Shown here: positions 8,361 through 16,812 of the stretch, piece after piece
Layout of the letters: each line of letters starts with the position of its first letter
How positions within the stretch are numbered: the stretch's first letter is position 1
Source: CALJFL01 sp963669435
GTDB lineage: Bacteria > Pseudomonadota > Gammaproteobacteria > Pseudomonadales > Halieaceae
Reading direction: 5' to 3'
Assembly (NCBI GenBank): GCA_963669435.1
Contig: OY770025.1
Span: forward strand, 4,464,001-4,528,000
Length of the DNA: 64,000 bases
Translations under genes and position numbers: made by a program
Notes under the pieces: generated by a model
Seen by the model: the letters and a program-made list of their open reading frames with translations, nothing else
The model's database searches: none
What the model was told of the DNA's origin: nothing

Positions 8361-9996
8361 GCAGTAGCTCGCCCTGCTCCGCCGATTGCCGGGCGAGACT
8401 TTCTGCCAGCTCGGCGAAGCGCTCCTCGACTTTTTCGCGACGAATTTTCATGGTCGGGGTGAGCACCTCATTCTCGATACTCCAGGGCTCGGTCGAGAAA
8501 ATCACCGCACCAATCCGGGCGTGCTTCTCGACGCTGTCGTTGATCGCCGCGATGGTCTCACGCACGGACTCCTCGATATGGTCTCTCTCCCGGGTCTGCG
8601 CCTCGGCAGTCAGCACGGCGATCATCACGGTTTTCGAGAATCCACGGCCCAACAAGCACTGCTGCTCGGCATGCGGATTCTTGGCAAATTCACCTTCAAT
8701 AGGCGGCGGCGCAACAAATTTGCCCTGGATGGTTTTGAAGTAGTCCTTGACCCGGCCAGTGATGTAGATGAAACCATCCTCATCGACCCGCACCTTGTCG
8801 CCGGTGTGCAACCAGCCATCCTGGATCAACTCAGCTGTCTTATCGGGCTGTTTATAATAGCCTGGGGTACAACCGTCGGCCCTGACCACCATTTCGTCTT
8901 GCTCGGTCATCTTGAAATCGACCCCGTTGACCGGCTTGCCGATAGAGCCAATACGCCGGTCATCGTGGCTATTGGCAATCAAACCCATCGCCTCGGTCTG
9001 CCCAAAACCTTCCATCAGCACCAGCCCGAACTCACCCCACCACCGGATCAGTGCCGGTGGTGTTGGCGCGGCGGCAGTCAGGCAGTATTCGACGTCGGCC
9101 AGGCCAAGTGTATCCAGCACCAGCTTGCCGATACCCTCCTTGTCGTCCGCCAGTGCCTTTTCAACGGCTTCCTGGCCACCAAATTTACCGATCACCGCTT
9201 GCTGGAACTGTTCCCACATACGCGGCGGGCCAAAGAACATGTGCGGTTTGGTGCGCTGTAGATCACGCATCAGTGTTTCCAGTGACTCGTTAAAGTGGAC
9301 GGTGCCACAAGAATCCAGTGAGGCCACTTCTACAATCTGGCGCTCCGCGATGTGCGACAGGGGCAGGTAGGAAAAGTAACGGGCCTGCTCGCGCACCCCA
9401 AAGGCATCGCGGAATCGACGTACCGGAATCAGATTACTTTCATGGGTCTGGATCACACCCTTGGGCATGCCGGTGGTGCCAGAGGTAAACACCAGGGAAA
9501 CCATATCATCGGGCTGACCCTCGTAGCTGGGCTCCTTGCCCCGCCACTCCTCGAGCAGCGATTCCCAGGTCAGATGTGGTTGCTCTACCTCCACGCCCGG
9601 CAGGGTGATGATAGTAATGCCTTCCGGTAACACCGCGCTCACCTGCGCCCAGTTGGTGGTTTCACCCACAAAAATGACGGATGCCTCGGTGAATTCGAGG
9701 ATGTATTCGGCGGTCGACCCTGGCAGCGTGGTGAACATGCTTACGGTAACATTGCCAGAGGCAATAATGGCCAGGTCTGCCATAAACCAGTGGGGTCGGT
9801 TTCTGGACAGCAGCGCCATGCGGGCTCCGTGGCCAAATTTATCCTCGAGCATGGCGCCGATGGCAGCGATTTGCTCCCAGGCCTCCGCCCAGGTGTAATC
9901 GTCAGAGCCCTCCTCCCGCAGATCTTTCAGCCAGACCGTGTCCGGACAGTCCTGGGCCCTGAATTTAGCGATCGAAGGTAAGGTATCCAATGCCAT
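8347..9996 (-). CDS. AMP-dependent acyl-CoA synthetase (ANL family)
   Basis: A 549-residue member of the adenylate-forming superfamily, resembling long-chain acyl-CoA synthetases of the FadD15/FACL type. It activates a carboxylic acid with ATP and then forms the CoA thioester. Motifs seen are the P-loop VFTSGTTGMPKGV, YFSYLPLSHIAERQI, GFGQTEAMG, HTGDKVRVDEDGFIYITGR, and the A10-type lysine region YFKTIQGKFVAPPPIE. No signal peptide or membrane segment is present. The substrate cannot be deduced; the PLSHIAER motif favours fatty acids. It is monocistronic between hexR and a small lipoprotein operon. Confidence 0.88.
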   Translation of the reverse strand: MALDTLPSIAKFRAQDCPDTVWLKDLREEGSDDYTWAEAWEQIAAIGAMLEDKFGHGARMALLSRNRPHWFMADLAIIASGNVTVSMFTTLPGSTAEYILEFTEASVIFVGETTNWAQVSAVLPEGITIITLPGVEVEQPHLTWESLLEEWRGKEPSYEGQPDDMVSLVFTSGTTGMPKGVIQTHESNLIPVRRFRDAFGVREQARYFSYLPLSHIAERQIVEVASLDSCGTVHFNESLETLMRDLQRTKPHMFFGPPRMWEQFQQAVIGKFGGQEAVEKALADDKEGIGKLVLDTLGLADVEYCLTAAAPTPPALIRWWGEFGLVLMEGFGQTEAMGLIANSHDDRRIGSIGKPVNGVDFKMTEQDEMVVRADGCTPGYYKQPDKTAELIQDGWLHTGDKVRVDEDGFIYITGRVKDYFKTIQGKFVAPPPIEGEFAKNPHAEQQCLLGRGFSKTVMIAVLTAEAQTRERDHIEESVRETIAAINDSVEKHARIGAVIFSTEPWSIENEVLTPTMKIRREKVEERFAELAESLARQSAEQGELLLNWV

Positions 9997-10111
9997 TATT
10001 ATTCTCCTGACAGTTGTCTTGAATTCGTTACACTCGCCCTACCAGGGCGTTTCGGGGCCGCCTAGTCTACCCCTCGCAAGAAAAAAATAGTACTCCCTGA
10101 CCAGCGCGGCT

Positions 10112-10714
10112 TCAGTCCATCTCCAGACTCTGCTGGCCAACACCGGTTGGGGTACCCCGCTGTTGTATACCCGTGGTACCCATATCGGGGCGAGACGGGG
10201 TATTGAGCGCCTCGAATGGCGGCAACAAGCGGGCAGCACCCCACTGGTGTTGAGGCAAACGGGTGACCAGGTCATCTACGTCAACCACGTCGACAACTCC
10301 GAAAAATGGCTGCACTGCGGCGCCACCACCAAGGTCGCCTTGCCAGTTGGAAAGCGCGGCACCGCTCAACCGGTGTTCGCGGTCAAAGGTAAGCAGCAGG
10401 AATTCGCCGTCTACAGAAGCTTCCCCCCAGTCTATCGAGAGAAAGTCCGCGCCCAGCGAGCCAAGACTGATACCCAGGGACTTTTCGCTTACCTGCCAAA
10501 ACTCCCAGGCAAAAATGTAACCACTGGCACCGGCGGATAGCCGCAAGGGTGGACCGAGGTCCGCCATCACCTGGGTCATGGTGACAGGGCCATCGGCAGC
10601 TGCTTGCTGGGTGTAATCCGCCAGGGGCTCGCCCATTTCATACTGCCAGCGGGTACAAGCCTGCAGCAGGATGAAGGACAGCAATAGGAGTGTCCGGAGC
10701 AACGGCTCAATCAC
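10112..10714 (-). CDS. Hypothetical lipoprotein with SmpA/OmlA-like N-terminus
   Basis: About 200 residues with a lipoprotein signal (LLLLSFILLQAC). The N-terminal part has a MTQVMADLGPPLRL segment resembling the small BamE/SmpA fold, which is also seen in the gene upstream. The C-terminal part is not recognised. I chose GTG 10714 because it overlaps the upstream stop (GTGATTGA, 8 bp). The frame continues to a TTG at 10741 that would place extra residues before the signal peptide. It forms a two-gene operon with the upstream lipoprotein. Function unknown; envelope location is inferred from the lipobox. Confidence 0.65.
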   Translation of the reverse strand: MIEPLLRTLLLLSFILLQACTRWQYEMGEPLADYTQQAAADGPVTMTQVMADLGPPLRLSAGASGYIFAWEFWQVSEKSLGISLGSLGADFLSIDWGEASVDGEFLLLTFDREHRLSGAALSNWQGDLGGGAAVQPFFGVVDVVDVDDLVTRLPQHQWGAARLLPPFEALNTPSRPDMGTTGIQQRGTPTGVGQQSLEMD

Positions 10715-11075
10715 CAAAGTCGGGCACAATATGCGTCGCAAACTCGCTTAGCACATCGTTTTCGTCGAAGAAGAACACCGCGCGGTCGTAGCGCGTCTCG
10801 ACATTGAAATCGTTGTAAACAATGAGGATCAAACCGTCGCCGATAGAATGCTCATACAGGTAATAAAGCACCGTTTCGTCACCCAGCGAAATCAGCTGTG
10901 ACGGTGGGCCCAATTTACTCATTACTTCGGCCCGGGTGGTGCTGCCGGTACTGAAATCTGCCACCGCGGCCTGCTGCCAGCTGACCTCCACGCCGCGCTG
11001 GTTTTCGTACTGGGCGCAACCACCCAGAAACAGGGATAGTACAACCAGTAAGCCACAGGTTTTGTTGCTCAGCAT
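10707..11075 (-). CDS. Small SmpA/OmlA-like lipoprotein
   Basis: A 122-residue lipoprotein with the signal peptide VVLSLFLGGC and a lipidated Cys at about residue 20. The mature part has FSTGSTTRAEVMSKLGPPSQL, a helix-turn-strand pattern like that of BamE/SmpA-family and other DUF-type small outer-membrane lipoproteins, followed by beta strands ending in FFFDENDVLSEF. It is not BamE itself, since the conserved BamE block is not visible. It is translationally coupled to the second lipoprotein gene. The two proteins share the same N-terminal pattern, so the pair may come from an old duplication. Confidence 0.7.
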   Translation of the reverse strand: MLSNKTCGLLVVLSLFLGGCAQYENQRGVEVSWQQAAVADFSTGSTTRAEVMSKLGPPSQLISLGDETVLYYLYEHSIGDGLILIVYNDFNVETRYDRAVFFFDENDVLSEFATHIVPDFGD

Positions 11076-11130
11076 TTACATTTTCCTCTTCAATTCTATT
11101 GCCTCAATGATTCTATGACGTCCTTGGCCG

Positions 11131-11661
11131 TCAGGCCTTTAGCACTTCCCAGGCTAACTGCGCCGCGCTATCGCCGCTGTTTATCCAAATGTCCCGCCCT
11201 TCGATCGAACACTGCATACGCATGGAAGGTTGAGCCAGATCTGCCAACGCACCCGGTTCCAGAACAAAAATCCGCAGATTTTCGAAGCGGGCCAGTCGCG
11301 TTTCGTGTTTTGCCCACCAGACAGGCACCGCGCGCTGGCCATAGCAATAGACCACAACTTGTCGGGATCGACCGCAGGCCTTACGGATGCGCTCGGGGTC
11401 CGGTGTACCCAGGTCCACCCATAACTCAATCTCACCGGTAAGATCGCGTTGCCAGAGGTCTGGCTCATCCTCGGTACTCAGACCCCGGCCAAACTCGAGG
11501 TCTTCCGATGCGTGGCACGCAAATGCCAACAGTCGTAACATCATACGTTCAGTGGTTTCAGATGGATGTCGCGCCAGGGTCAGGGAATAGTCCCCGTAGA
11601 CGTCACGATTCATATCGGCGACATTAATGTCTGCCTTAAAAACTGTGGATTTAAGCGCCAT
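11131..11661 (-). CDS. yaeQ: YaeQ family protein
   Basis: A 176-residue YaeQ protein (E. coli: 181) beginning with the family-typical MALKSTVFKADINVADM. Other conserved blocks are YSLTLARHPSETTERMMLR, FGRGLSTEDEPDLW, and WVDLGTPDPERIRKACGRS. YaeQ has a PD-(D/E)XK nuclease-like fold. In E. coli it was linked genetically to suppression of rfaH-dependent haemolysin defects, but its biochemical role is unsettled. The start at 11661 (CAT at 11659-11661) is preferred over an upstream in-frame extension that runs through a 12-bp tandem repeat. Confidence 0.9.
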   Translation of the reverse strand: MALKSTVFKADINVADMNRDVYGDYSLTLARHPSETTERMMLRLLAFACHASEDLEFGRGLSTEDEPDLWQRDLTGEIELWVDLGTPDPERIRKACGRSRQVVVYCYGQRAVPVWWAKHETRLARFENLRIFVLEPGALADLAQPSMRMQCSIEGRDIWINSGDSAAQLAWEVLKA

Positions 11662-11737
11662 TGCGGGTCTTAAAGTGCCTTGGAAGGACGCACTATACCA
11701 TCGAGCCAGCGCGCCGCCACAGTGGATCCGTGGCCGC

Positions 11738-11770
11738 GTCTGGACCCGTGTCTGGACCCGTGTCTGGACC
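11738..11770. repeat. 12-bp tandem repeat, 2.75 copies
   Basis: Three head-to-tail copies of GTCTGGACCCGT (the last one partial) lie in the divergent region between yaeQ and the nuclease gene. Read in the open frame of the nuclease they would encode an SGPV repeat, but this part is probably upstream of the true start. Confidence 0.85.
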
Positions 11771-11876
11771 AAAGTACCGTGAATTCTTTATCATCGTACC
11801 CATCGCCAGCGGCAGGCTTGATGAAAGAGTCACCAACCGCCGCCCGCATAAACCAGGACAGCGAGTCAGCAGTATT

Positions 11877-12518
11877 TTGTCTAAATCTACCCGGCGCGGC
11901 CGTAACCGCAGGAGAGATATCAAGGTAATCGTCCTGGTACTGGTGGCTATCAGTGCGTACCAGTATGCCACCACGGGTACGATCAGCTGGCACCAACAGA
12001 TCCTGGCGCCGTTTACCGAGTATGCAGATCGTCCCGAAGCGGGCTGGCGGAAGGCCACAGATGCATTCAACGAAGCGGTCCCGGAAAAATCCAAAGCCGA
12101 AGATTATGCACTTTCGGGGCGCGTGGTACGCGTCGCAGATGGGGATACTGTTTCAATATTGGATGCGCAACAAAAACAACATAAGATTCGACTGTTTGGC
12201 ATTGATGCACCCGAGCGCGACCAGGCGCATGGCTCCATCGCCTCCCGGACGCTCGCCGACATGATCGATGGCGAGGTGGTAGGAGTCGAACAGCGGGATA
12301 TAGACGATTACGGCCGAATCGTCGGGGTCATTCATTTCCAGGGGCAAAATATCAATGTTGCAATGGTGGCCGGAGGCCATGCGTGGTGGTACCGACGCCA
12401 TGCGCGCTCAGAGGCTGCACTGGCCTCCGCAGAGGCCACGGCTAAAGCGGAAGGCCGCGGCCTGTGGTCTGCTACCGAGCCCACGCCACCCTGGGAATGG
12501 CGACGCCAGAATCGATAA
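11877..12518 (+). CDS. Membrane-anchored thermonuclease (SNase) family protein
   Basis: A staphylococcal-nuclease-like protein. A basic N-terminus precedes one membrane segment (VIVLVLVAISAYQYA), a linker of about 50 residues, and then the SNase domain. That domain has RVVRVADGDTVSI, IRLFGIDAPERDQ, the catalytic Arg/Glu region, and the DIDDYGRIVGVI and GHAWWYRR blocks. It is expected to cleave nucleic acid in the periplasm, Ca2+-dependently, with an N-in membrane anchor. The start is uncertain. The frame is open to TTG 11661, but that would overlap the yaeQ start and span the tandem repeat. I prefer the TTG at 11877, 15-20 residues before the hydrophobic segment. Confidence 0.75.
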   Translation: MSKSTRRGRNRRRDIKVIVLVLVAISAYQYATTGTISWHQQILAPFTEYADRPEAGWRKATDAFNEAVPEKSKAEDYALSGRVVRVADGDTVSILDAQQKQHKIRLFGIDAPERDQAHGSIASRTLADMIDGEVVGVEQRDIDDYGRIVGVIHFQGQNINVAMVAGGHAWWYRRHARSEAALASAEATAKAEGRGLWSATEPTPPWEWRRQNR

Positions 12519-12566
12519 GCCGATTCAATTCAAGGAGAGACCTCTGGGGACCTGGAGAACAAGAGT

Positions 12567-13244
12567 TTGACATCAAGTTCATACACAAACCGTCATTTGC
12601 TGGTGGTAGGCGCTACCGGCCTGGTCGGAGAAGCTTTTCTTCAGCAATGCGCTGCAATTGAACCGGCTTACAAGATGTCCGCCCTGGTCCGCTCTCCCGG
12701 AGTAGAAATTCCTTCCAGCTGTGTGGAAATGGTGGCGCCGAGTGATGAGTGGCCCGAACTTATCGAGAGATTGCAGCCCGATACGGTGTTTTGCGCACTA
12801 GGGACCACCATTCGCAAAGCCGGCTCACGCAACGCCTTTCACGCTGTCGACTTCACCCTGGTGCATGACGTAGGCATGGCTGCGAAACGCGCTGGGGCGA
12901 GTCATTTCATCGCCGTATCCTCGGTCGGGGCAGATGCCCGAGCCAGCTCCTTCTATTTGAAGACCAAGGGAGAGACTGAAGAGGCACTGATCGCAGAGGG
13001 CTTTGACAGGCTGGACCTGTTACGCCCCGGCTTGCTGCGCGGACCGCGGAGAGAGTTTCGGCTGGGCGAGCAGTTCGGCGTTGTAGCCAGCCCAGTAGTT
13101 GATTGCCTGATGCAGGGCGCGTTTAAAAAATTTCGTTCCGTGCATGCCGATCAAGTGGCCCTCGCGGCTCTGCGTCTGGTCGAGGCCGAGGAAAAGGGAG
13201 TCTATAAATACGACAGTGAGCAGATACATGCGCTGGCCAGCTAG
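12567..13244 (+). CDS. NAD(P)-binding oxidoreductase / epimerase-like (TIP30-type SDR)
   Basis: A 225-residue atypical short-chain dehydrogenase. It has the nucleotide-binding motif LLVVGATGLVGEAFL near the N-terminus, then FCALGTTIRKAGS, HFIAVSSVGADARASSFYLKTKGETE (Ser-Tyr-Lys-like spacing), and LLRPGLLRGPR. This pattern matches the bacterial relatives of HTATIP2/TIP30 and other NAD(P)H-binding epimerase-like proteins. Substrate unknown. The start is TTG 12567; an AAGGAGAG stretch at 12531 is too far upstream to be its ribosome site, so the exact start is unsure. The 3' end overlaps the next gene by 17 bp. Confidence 0.8.
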   Translation: MTSSSYTNRHLLVVGATGLVGEAFLQQCAAIEPAYKMSALVRSPGVEIPSSCVEMVAPSDEWPELIERLQPDTVFCALGTTIRKAGSRNAFHAVDFTLVHDVGMAAKRAGASHFIAVSSVGADARASSFYLKTKGETEEALIAEGFDRLDLLRPGLLRGPRREFRLGEQFGVVASPVVDCLMQGAFKKFRSVHADQVALAALRLVEAEEKGVYKYDSEQIHALAS

Positions 13245-14901
13245 CGCCTTCTCGGCCAGCATTCTCCAATTCGCCCTCGTGCTGTTCGGCATGCATTTGC
13301 TGGCGGCCTGCTCGTCGACGTCCACGACGACCCGATCGCCCCACGCCATCGCCGAGCTGGACCGGGGTGTCTGCCCACCCCAGATTATTCAGGTCAATGG
13401 CGATAACTACAGTTCACAGCGTTACGGCTCCAACATCAGCCGCGAGCAATTACTGAATTACCAGCGCCACGAACTGGAGAACTGTAATCGCAAGTTGATG
13501 ACCGGTGATTCCCGCGCGTTGTCCGCCCTGGTGAATTTCTGGAACAGCGGCAATCGACCAGACAAGGTGGCCGATGCCTACGCGCTTTTTGTCGCCAACA
13601 GCCGCAATCGTGACCGCCTGTCGGAAGCCAGCGCGACCCTTTACCAGATGTACAGCGAGGGTCGCGGCACACTGCTACCCGCGGATGACGACCTGGCATT
13701 CAAGTACCTGGGATTGGCGGTACGCTACGGGGTCACCAACTACAGCCTGGCTTACGCAGACGCGCTACACGCACGGGGACTGTATAAGGACGCGTTTTCG
13801 TACTACAGCGAAATCGCCAACGACGCCGGGGCCAATGGCGGCGGTAAACGCTATTCGCAGGACCAGGTGTGCGAGGTTAACTTCAAGATGGGCGACCTGT
13901 ATTTTCGCGGGCGCGGCGTCGAGGAAAACTGGTACCTGGGCTATTACTATTGGCGCCGCGCACAAGCGCAGGCGGCCAACCCGGAGTGGGGTTCCTGTAT
14001 CCGCGATAATTTTGCCTTCCCGGAGCGCCACCAGCTGGAATCCGAACGCCTGCCGCCCGTAAAGGAACGCATAGCTCGGCTATCGAATCGCGAGCGCGAA
14101 GAAATCGAAGAAGCACTGGACAAGTCTTACTACCGCGGCTTGTCGCTGGTCACCGCTATGCCATTCACCGGGCAGCACATCCCGGTCAGCAAGGCGGTTG
14201 CGAGGACAACGCAAGGCAGTGCCGGCAGTACAGTCGCACAGCAGCCAGGCTCTCGACCCTCACCCCCTCCACCTTCTGGTAATGTCACCGGCGCGCTCAC
14301 CAGCAGGACCTGGCAGCCACTTTCGGCCAGCGTATGTACACTGCAAGACAGCCAAACCACCCTGCCCTGGAGCGATGTGTTTGAGCTGAGATCCCCGGCA
14401 ATCTGGACGCTCAATTCCAACGATGCACAGCGTAGAACGCTCGGCTCCGCAGTCGCAGTGTCCCGCGACAGCCTGATCACCAATTGCCACATGATCAACG
14501 GCGTCGACGGTATTAGTCTACGTCAGGGAAATCGCTCGCTGAGCGCATTCTTAAGCGCTGCCGACCCCGAGGGGGATCGCTGCATTCTCAGGGTCGCCAA
14601 ACCGCTGCCCGGCTATGTGGTCTCCTCGAAGCGCAGTAGCAGCGTGCGCGTGGGTGAGGATGTCGCCGCAATTGGCAATCCCAAAGGCCTGGACACCTCA
14701 CTTTCCCGTGGCATCGTCGCGCAAAAAAGACAGAAAGGCGGCAGAGCGTATATCCAGACGGACGCGGCGCTCTCGTCGGGGTCTTCAGGTGGGGGGTTGT
14801 TTGATGCGGCAGGAAACCTGGTGGGTATCACCACGTTTACCGTGGATGCGGGCGCCAATTTGAACTTTGCTATCGCGGTGGAAGAATTTTGCCGCGACTA
14901 A
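13228..14901 (+). CDS. Lipoprotein with Sel1-like repeats and a trypsin-like serine protease domain
   Basis: A 557-residue envelope protein. The lipoprotein signal ends MHLLAAC. Residues about 90-290 carry Sel1/TPR-like repeats (for example VADAYALFVANSRNRDRLSEASATLYQMYSEG, AFKYLGLAVRYG and MGDLYFRGRGVEENW). The C-terminal 170 residues are a chymotrypsin-fold protease with the triad His in LITNCHMI, Asp in DPEGDRCILRV and Ser in SSGSSGGGLFD, so it should be catalytic. I chose ATG 13228 because it gives a clean lipobox signal; the frame extends to 13144. The Sel1 part may recruit substrates (inference). It overlaps the upstream oxidoreductase gene, so the two are probably co-transcribed. Confidence 0.85.
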   Translation: MRWPASAFSASILQFALVLFGMHLLAACSSTSTTTRSPHAIAELDRGVCPPQIIQVNGDNYSSQRYGSNISREQLLNYQRHELENCNRKLMTGDSRALSALVNFWNSGNRPDKVADAYALFVANSRNRDRLSEASATLYQMYSEGRGTLLPADDDLAFKYLGLAVRYGVTNYSLAYADALHARGLYKDAFSYYSEIANDAGANGGGKRYSQDQVCEVNFKMGDLYFRGRGVEENWYLGYYYWRRAQAQAANPEWGSCIRDNFAFPERHQLESERLPPVKERIARLSNREREEIEEALDKSYYRGLSLVTAMPFTGQHIPVSKAVARTTQGSAGSTVAQQPGSRPSPPPPSGNVTGALTSRTWQPLSASVCTLQDSQTTLPWSDVFELRSPAIWTLNSNDAQRRTLGSAVAVSRDSLITNCHMINGVDGISLRQGNRSLSAFLSAADPEGDRCILRVAKPLPGYVVSSKRSSSVRVGEDVAAIGNPKGLDTSLSRGIVAQKRQKGGRAYIQTDAALSSGSSGGGLFDAAGNLVGITTFTVDAGANLNFAIAVEEFCRD

Positions 14902-14944
14902 GGCAGCTCGTGAATAATAAGGTTTAGATGAGAGCCTGCTTCAA

Positions 14945-15265
14945 TCAGGAGTCGATGTCGCGCCCGGAACTGCTACCGGCGGTCTTGGCGCTCTCGATAT
15001 TGCGGCGTGCGCCCTTGTAGTTATCCGAGGTGCTGATATCGCTGCCATCTTCGCTGCGCCAGGTATCACCGCGCATTCCGGAATTCACGTTGCTTCCAGA
15101 GGCACCGAAATTACCTTCCTTCACCTTGATCTTGTCGCCCGTACCGTGCATTCCACAGGCGGTATCGGTAAACGACTTCTTACCGGTTTCGGGATCGACA
15201 CACACATAGATTTCCGCCAGCACAACTTGCGGCAACAGCATCACTATCAGTAAAAGCGCGCGCAT
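14945..15265 (-). CDS. Small exported DUF4124-type protein
   Basis: About 106 residues: a signal peptide (MRALLLIVMLLPQVVLA), then the DUF4124-like block EIYVCVDPETGKKSFTDTACG with its paired cysteines, then a Ser/Gly/Asp-rich disordered tail. DUF4124 proteins are small periplasmic proteins of unknown role that are common in Gammaproteobacteria. Met 15265 gives a standard signal peptide; the frame opens 8 codons earlier. It is convergent with the protease gene. Confidence 0.75.
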   Translation of the reverse strand: MRALLLIVMLLPQVVLAEIYVCVDPETGKKSFTDTACGMHGTGDKIKVKEGNFGASGSNVNSGMRGDTWRSEDGSDISTSDNYKGARRNIESAKTAGSSSGRDIDS

Positions 15266-15472
15266 TTTGACCTGCCCCATCAAAAACATGAGGAAAATAT
15301 TAGCAACAAAGAAAGCGCTAAACCCGTGAAAACTGCGGATTTCCGCAGATTACAATTACCAGAAGCCAACCGGGCGTGAGTCAGGAAAAATGGCCGAAAA
15401 ATCACGAACTACGAGCAAATATGTTATTTTGGCGCCAGTTAATGCACATACAGACAACCTCAGAGTTATCTT

Positions 15473-16012
15473 TTGCCCGGCGACAACGATAAACCCACCT
15501 GGGTATTCGGCTACGGATCCCTGATTTACAAAGTTGACTTCCCTTTCCTGGAACGGCGTGTGGCCAGTATCCACGGCTGGGAGCGGCGCTTCTGGCAGGG
15601 CTCCCACGACCACCGCGGTACACCCGATGCACCAGGGCGAGTGGTGACCCTGATTCCCTCCCCCGGATCACTCTGCCGCGGGGTCGCCTATCGGGTGGAA
15701 AACCCGGTGTTCCAGCACCTCGATTACCGGGAGAAAAATGGTTACGACCGCCACCAGGTAGACATTATCTTCGACGAAGATTCAGACGATGCAGCGGGCG
15801 TGGTTTACGTTGCCAAAGAGGACAATCCGGCTTTTCTCGGGCCGGCCGAAACCCTGGACGAACTGGCCGCACACATCGAGCGCAGCCACGGCCCCAGTGG
15901 CAGCAACCGCGACTACCTGCTGCAATTGGCGGACGCACTGCGTGCACTGAACGAACATGACTCGCATGTGTTCACGCTTGAAGCACTGCTGAAGCGGCAA
16001 CTACAATGCTGA
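15473..16012 (+). CDS. ChaC-type gamma-glutamylcyclotransferase
   Basis: A 179-residue ChaC-family protein. It has the diagnostic WVFGYGSLIY near the N-terminus, GWERRFWQGSHDHRGTPDAPGRVVTL, the catalytic Glu region LDYREKNGYDR, and the ending FTLEALL. Members cleave gamma-glutamyl peptides, mainly glutathione, to 5-oxoproline and the remaining dipeptide in the cytosol. The start is TTG 15473, two codons before the conserved region. The SEC-C/2OG oxygenase gene begins 3 bp downstream, so the two are in one operon. Confidence 0.9.
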   Translation: MPGDNDKPTWVFGYGSLIYKVDFPFLERRVASIHGWERRFWQGSHDHRGTPDAPGRVVTLIPSPGSLCRGVAYRVENPVFQHLDYREKNGYDRHQVDIIFDEDSDDAAGVVYVAKEDNPAFLGPAETLDELAAHIERSHGPSGSNRDYLLQLADALRALNEHDSHVFTLEALLKRQLQC

Positions 16013-16015
16013 ATA

Positions 16016-16762
16016 ATGACTGATACCCCACTGACCAGCGACTGCCCCTGCGGCAGCGGCAAACCCTACTTTCGTTGTTGCGGCTACCTGGACGAGCGCC
16101 ACTGGACCGAAAGCGCTCCCGGCAGGCTGCCTGGCACCTTTCGGGAAGAGCGGTTCAAGCATGCTGTCGCCAATGAACCTCGCTGTGAGTTCGAGGAGCA
16201 AGACTTGCCCCCCGGCATCATGGTCAAGCTGCTGGGGGAGAATTACGATTGGCAGAGCGTCGCCAGGGCCATGCTGGCCACCGCCCAGGCTGAGGAAGCC
16301 CTGGTGAAGGAACGCAGTGGAGACACGCGACTCAGTAGCTGGCGCGTGACCGATATCGTCGACCAGGGTGAACACGCCGATACGGTTACCGACATTGTCA
16401 AAAGAGCATTTCGCGACGAGGCTGAACCGTTTTACGGGGGTAAGCTGAAATCGCTGGAAACACCCCATATTTTGCGCTACCGGGTGAATTCCTATTATCG
16501 CCCCCATGCCGATAGTGACGAACTCAATCCGGATACACGGCGTTGGGAGAAAATACACGACCGCGACTTGAGCTTGCTGATCTACCTGGACGATGACTAC
16601 GAGGGCGGAGAACTCGCGTTCCCGAACTTTGACTTTCGGCTGCGGCCCCGGGCGGGGATGTTGGTGATTTTCCCCTCAGACTTTCGTTACTTGCACGGCG
16701 CCATGCCGGTGACACGGGGTGTGCGCCATGCAGTAGTCAGCTGGTGTGCGCTAAAAAAATGA
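16016..16762 (+). CDS. SEC-C motif plus 2OG-Fe(II) oxygenase (prolyl-4-hydroxylase type)
   Basis: A 248-residue two-domain protein. Residues 9-22 are a SEC-C zinc motif (CPCGSGKPYFRCC). The rest is a P4Hc-type double-stranded beta helix with the iron ligands His and Asp in YYRPHADSDE and the distal His in YLHGAMPVTRGVRHAVVSW, where the Arg for 2-oxoglutarate is also present. It should hydroxylate a protein or amino-acid substrate using O2 and 2-oxoglutarate. The SEC-C motif usually mediates binding to the ribosome or SecB and other proteins, so it could target the oxygenase (inference). It follows chaC by 3 bp. Confidence 0.88.
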   Translation: MTDTPLTSDCPCGSGKPYFRCCGYLDERHWTESAPGRLPGTFREERFKHAVANEPRCEFEEQDLPPGIMVKLLGENYDWQSVARAMLATAQAEEALVKERSGDTRLSSWRVTDIVDQGEHADTVTDIVKRAFRDEAEPFYGGKLKSLETPHILRYRVNSYYRPHADSDELNPDTRRWEKIHDRDLSLLIYLDDDYEGGELAFPNFDFRLRPRAGMLVIFPSDFRYLHGAMPVTRGVRHAVVSWCALKK

Positions 16763-16812
16763 GGGTAAGCCCAGGGCACCTCTAAAAAAGACGGTAGTGC
16801 TCCAGCGGCGCG

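Noticed and set aside
10035..10049. CGCCCT/AGGGCG hairpin between the acyl-CoA ligase and the lipoprotein operon
   Set aside because: Short stem with three-base loop and no T-run; it could be chance in GC-rich DNA.
16775..16783. GGCACCTCT matching the outer end of the MITE-like element
   Set aside because: Only nine bases agree and there is no second end nearby, so it is not enough to call an element.
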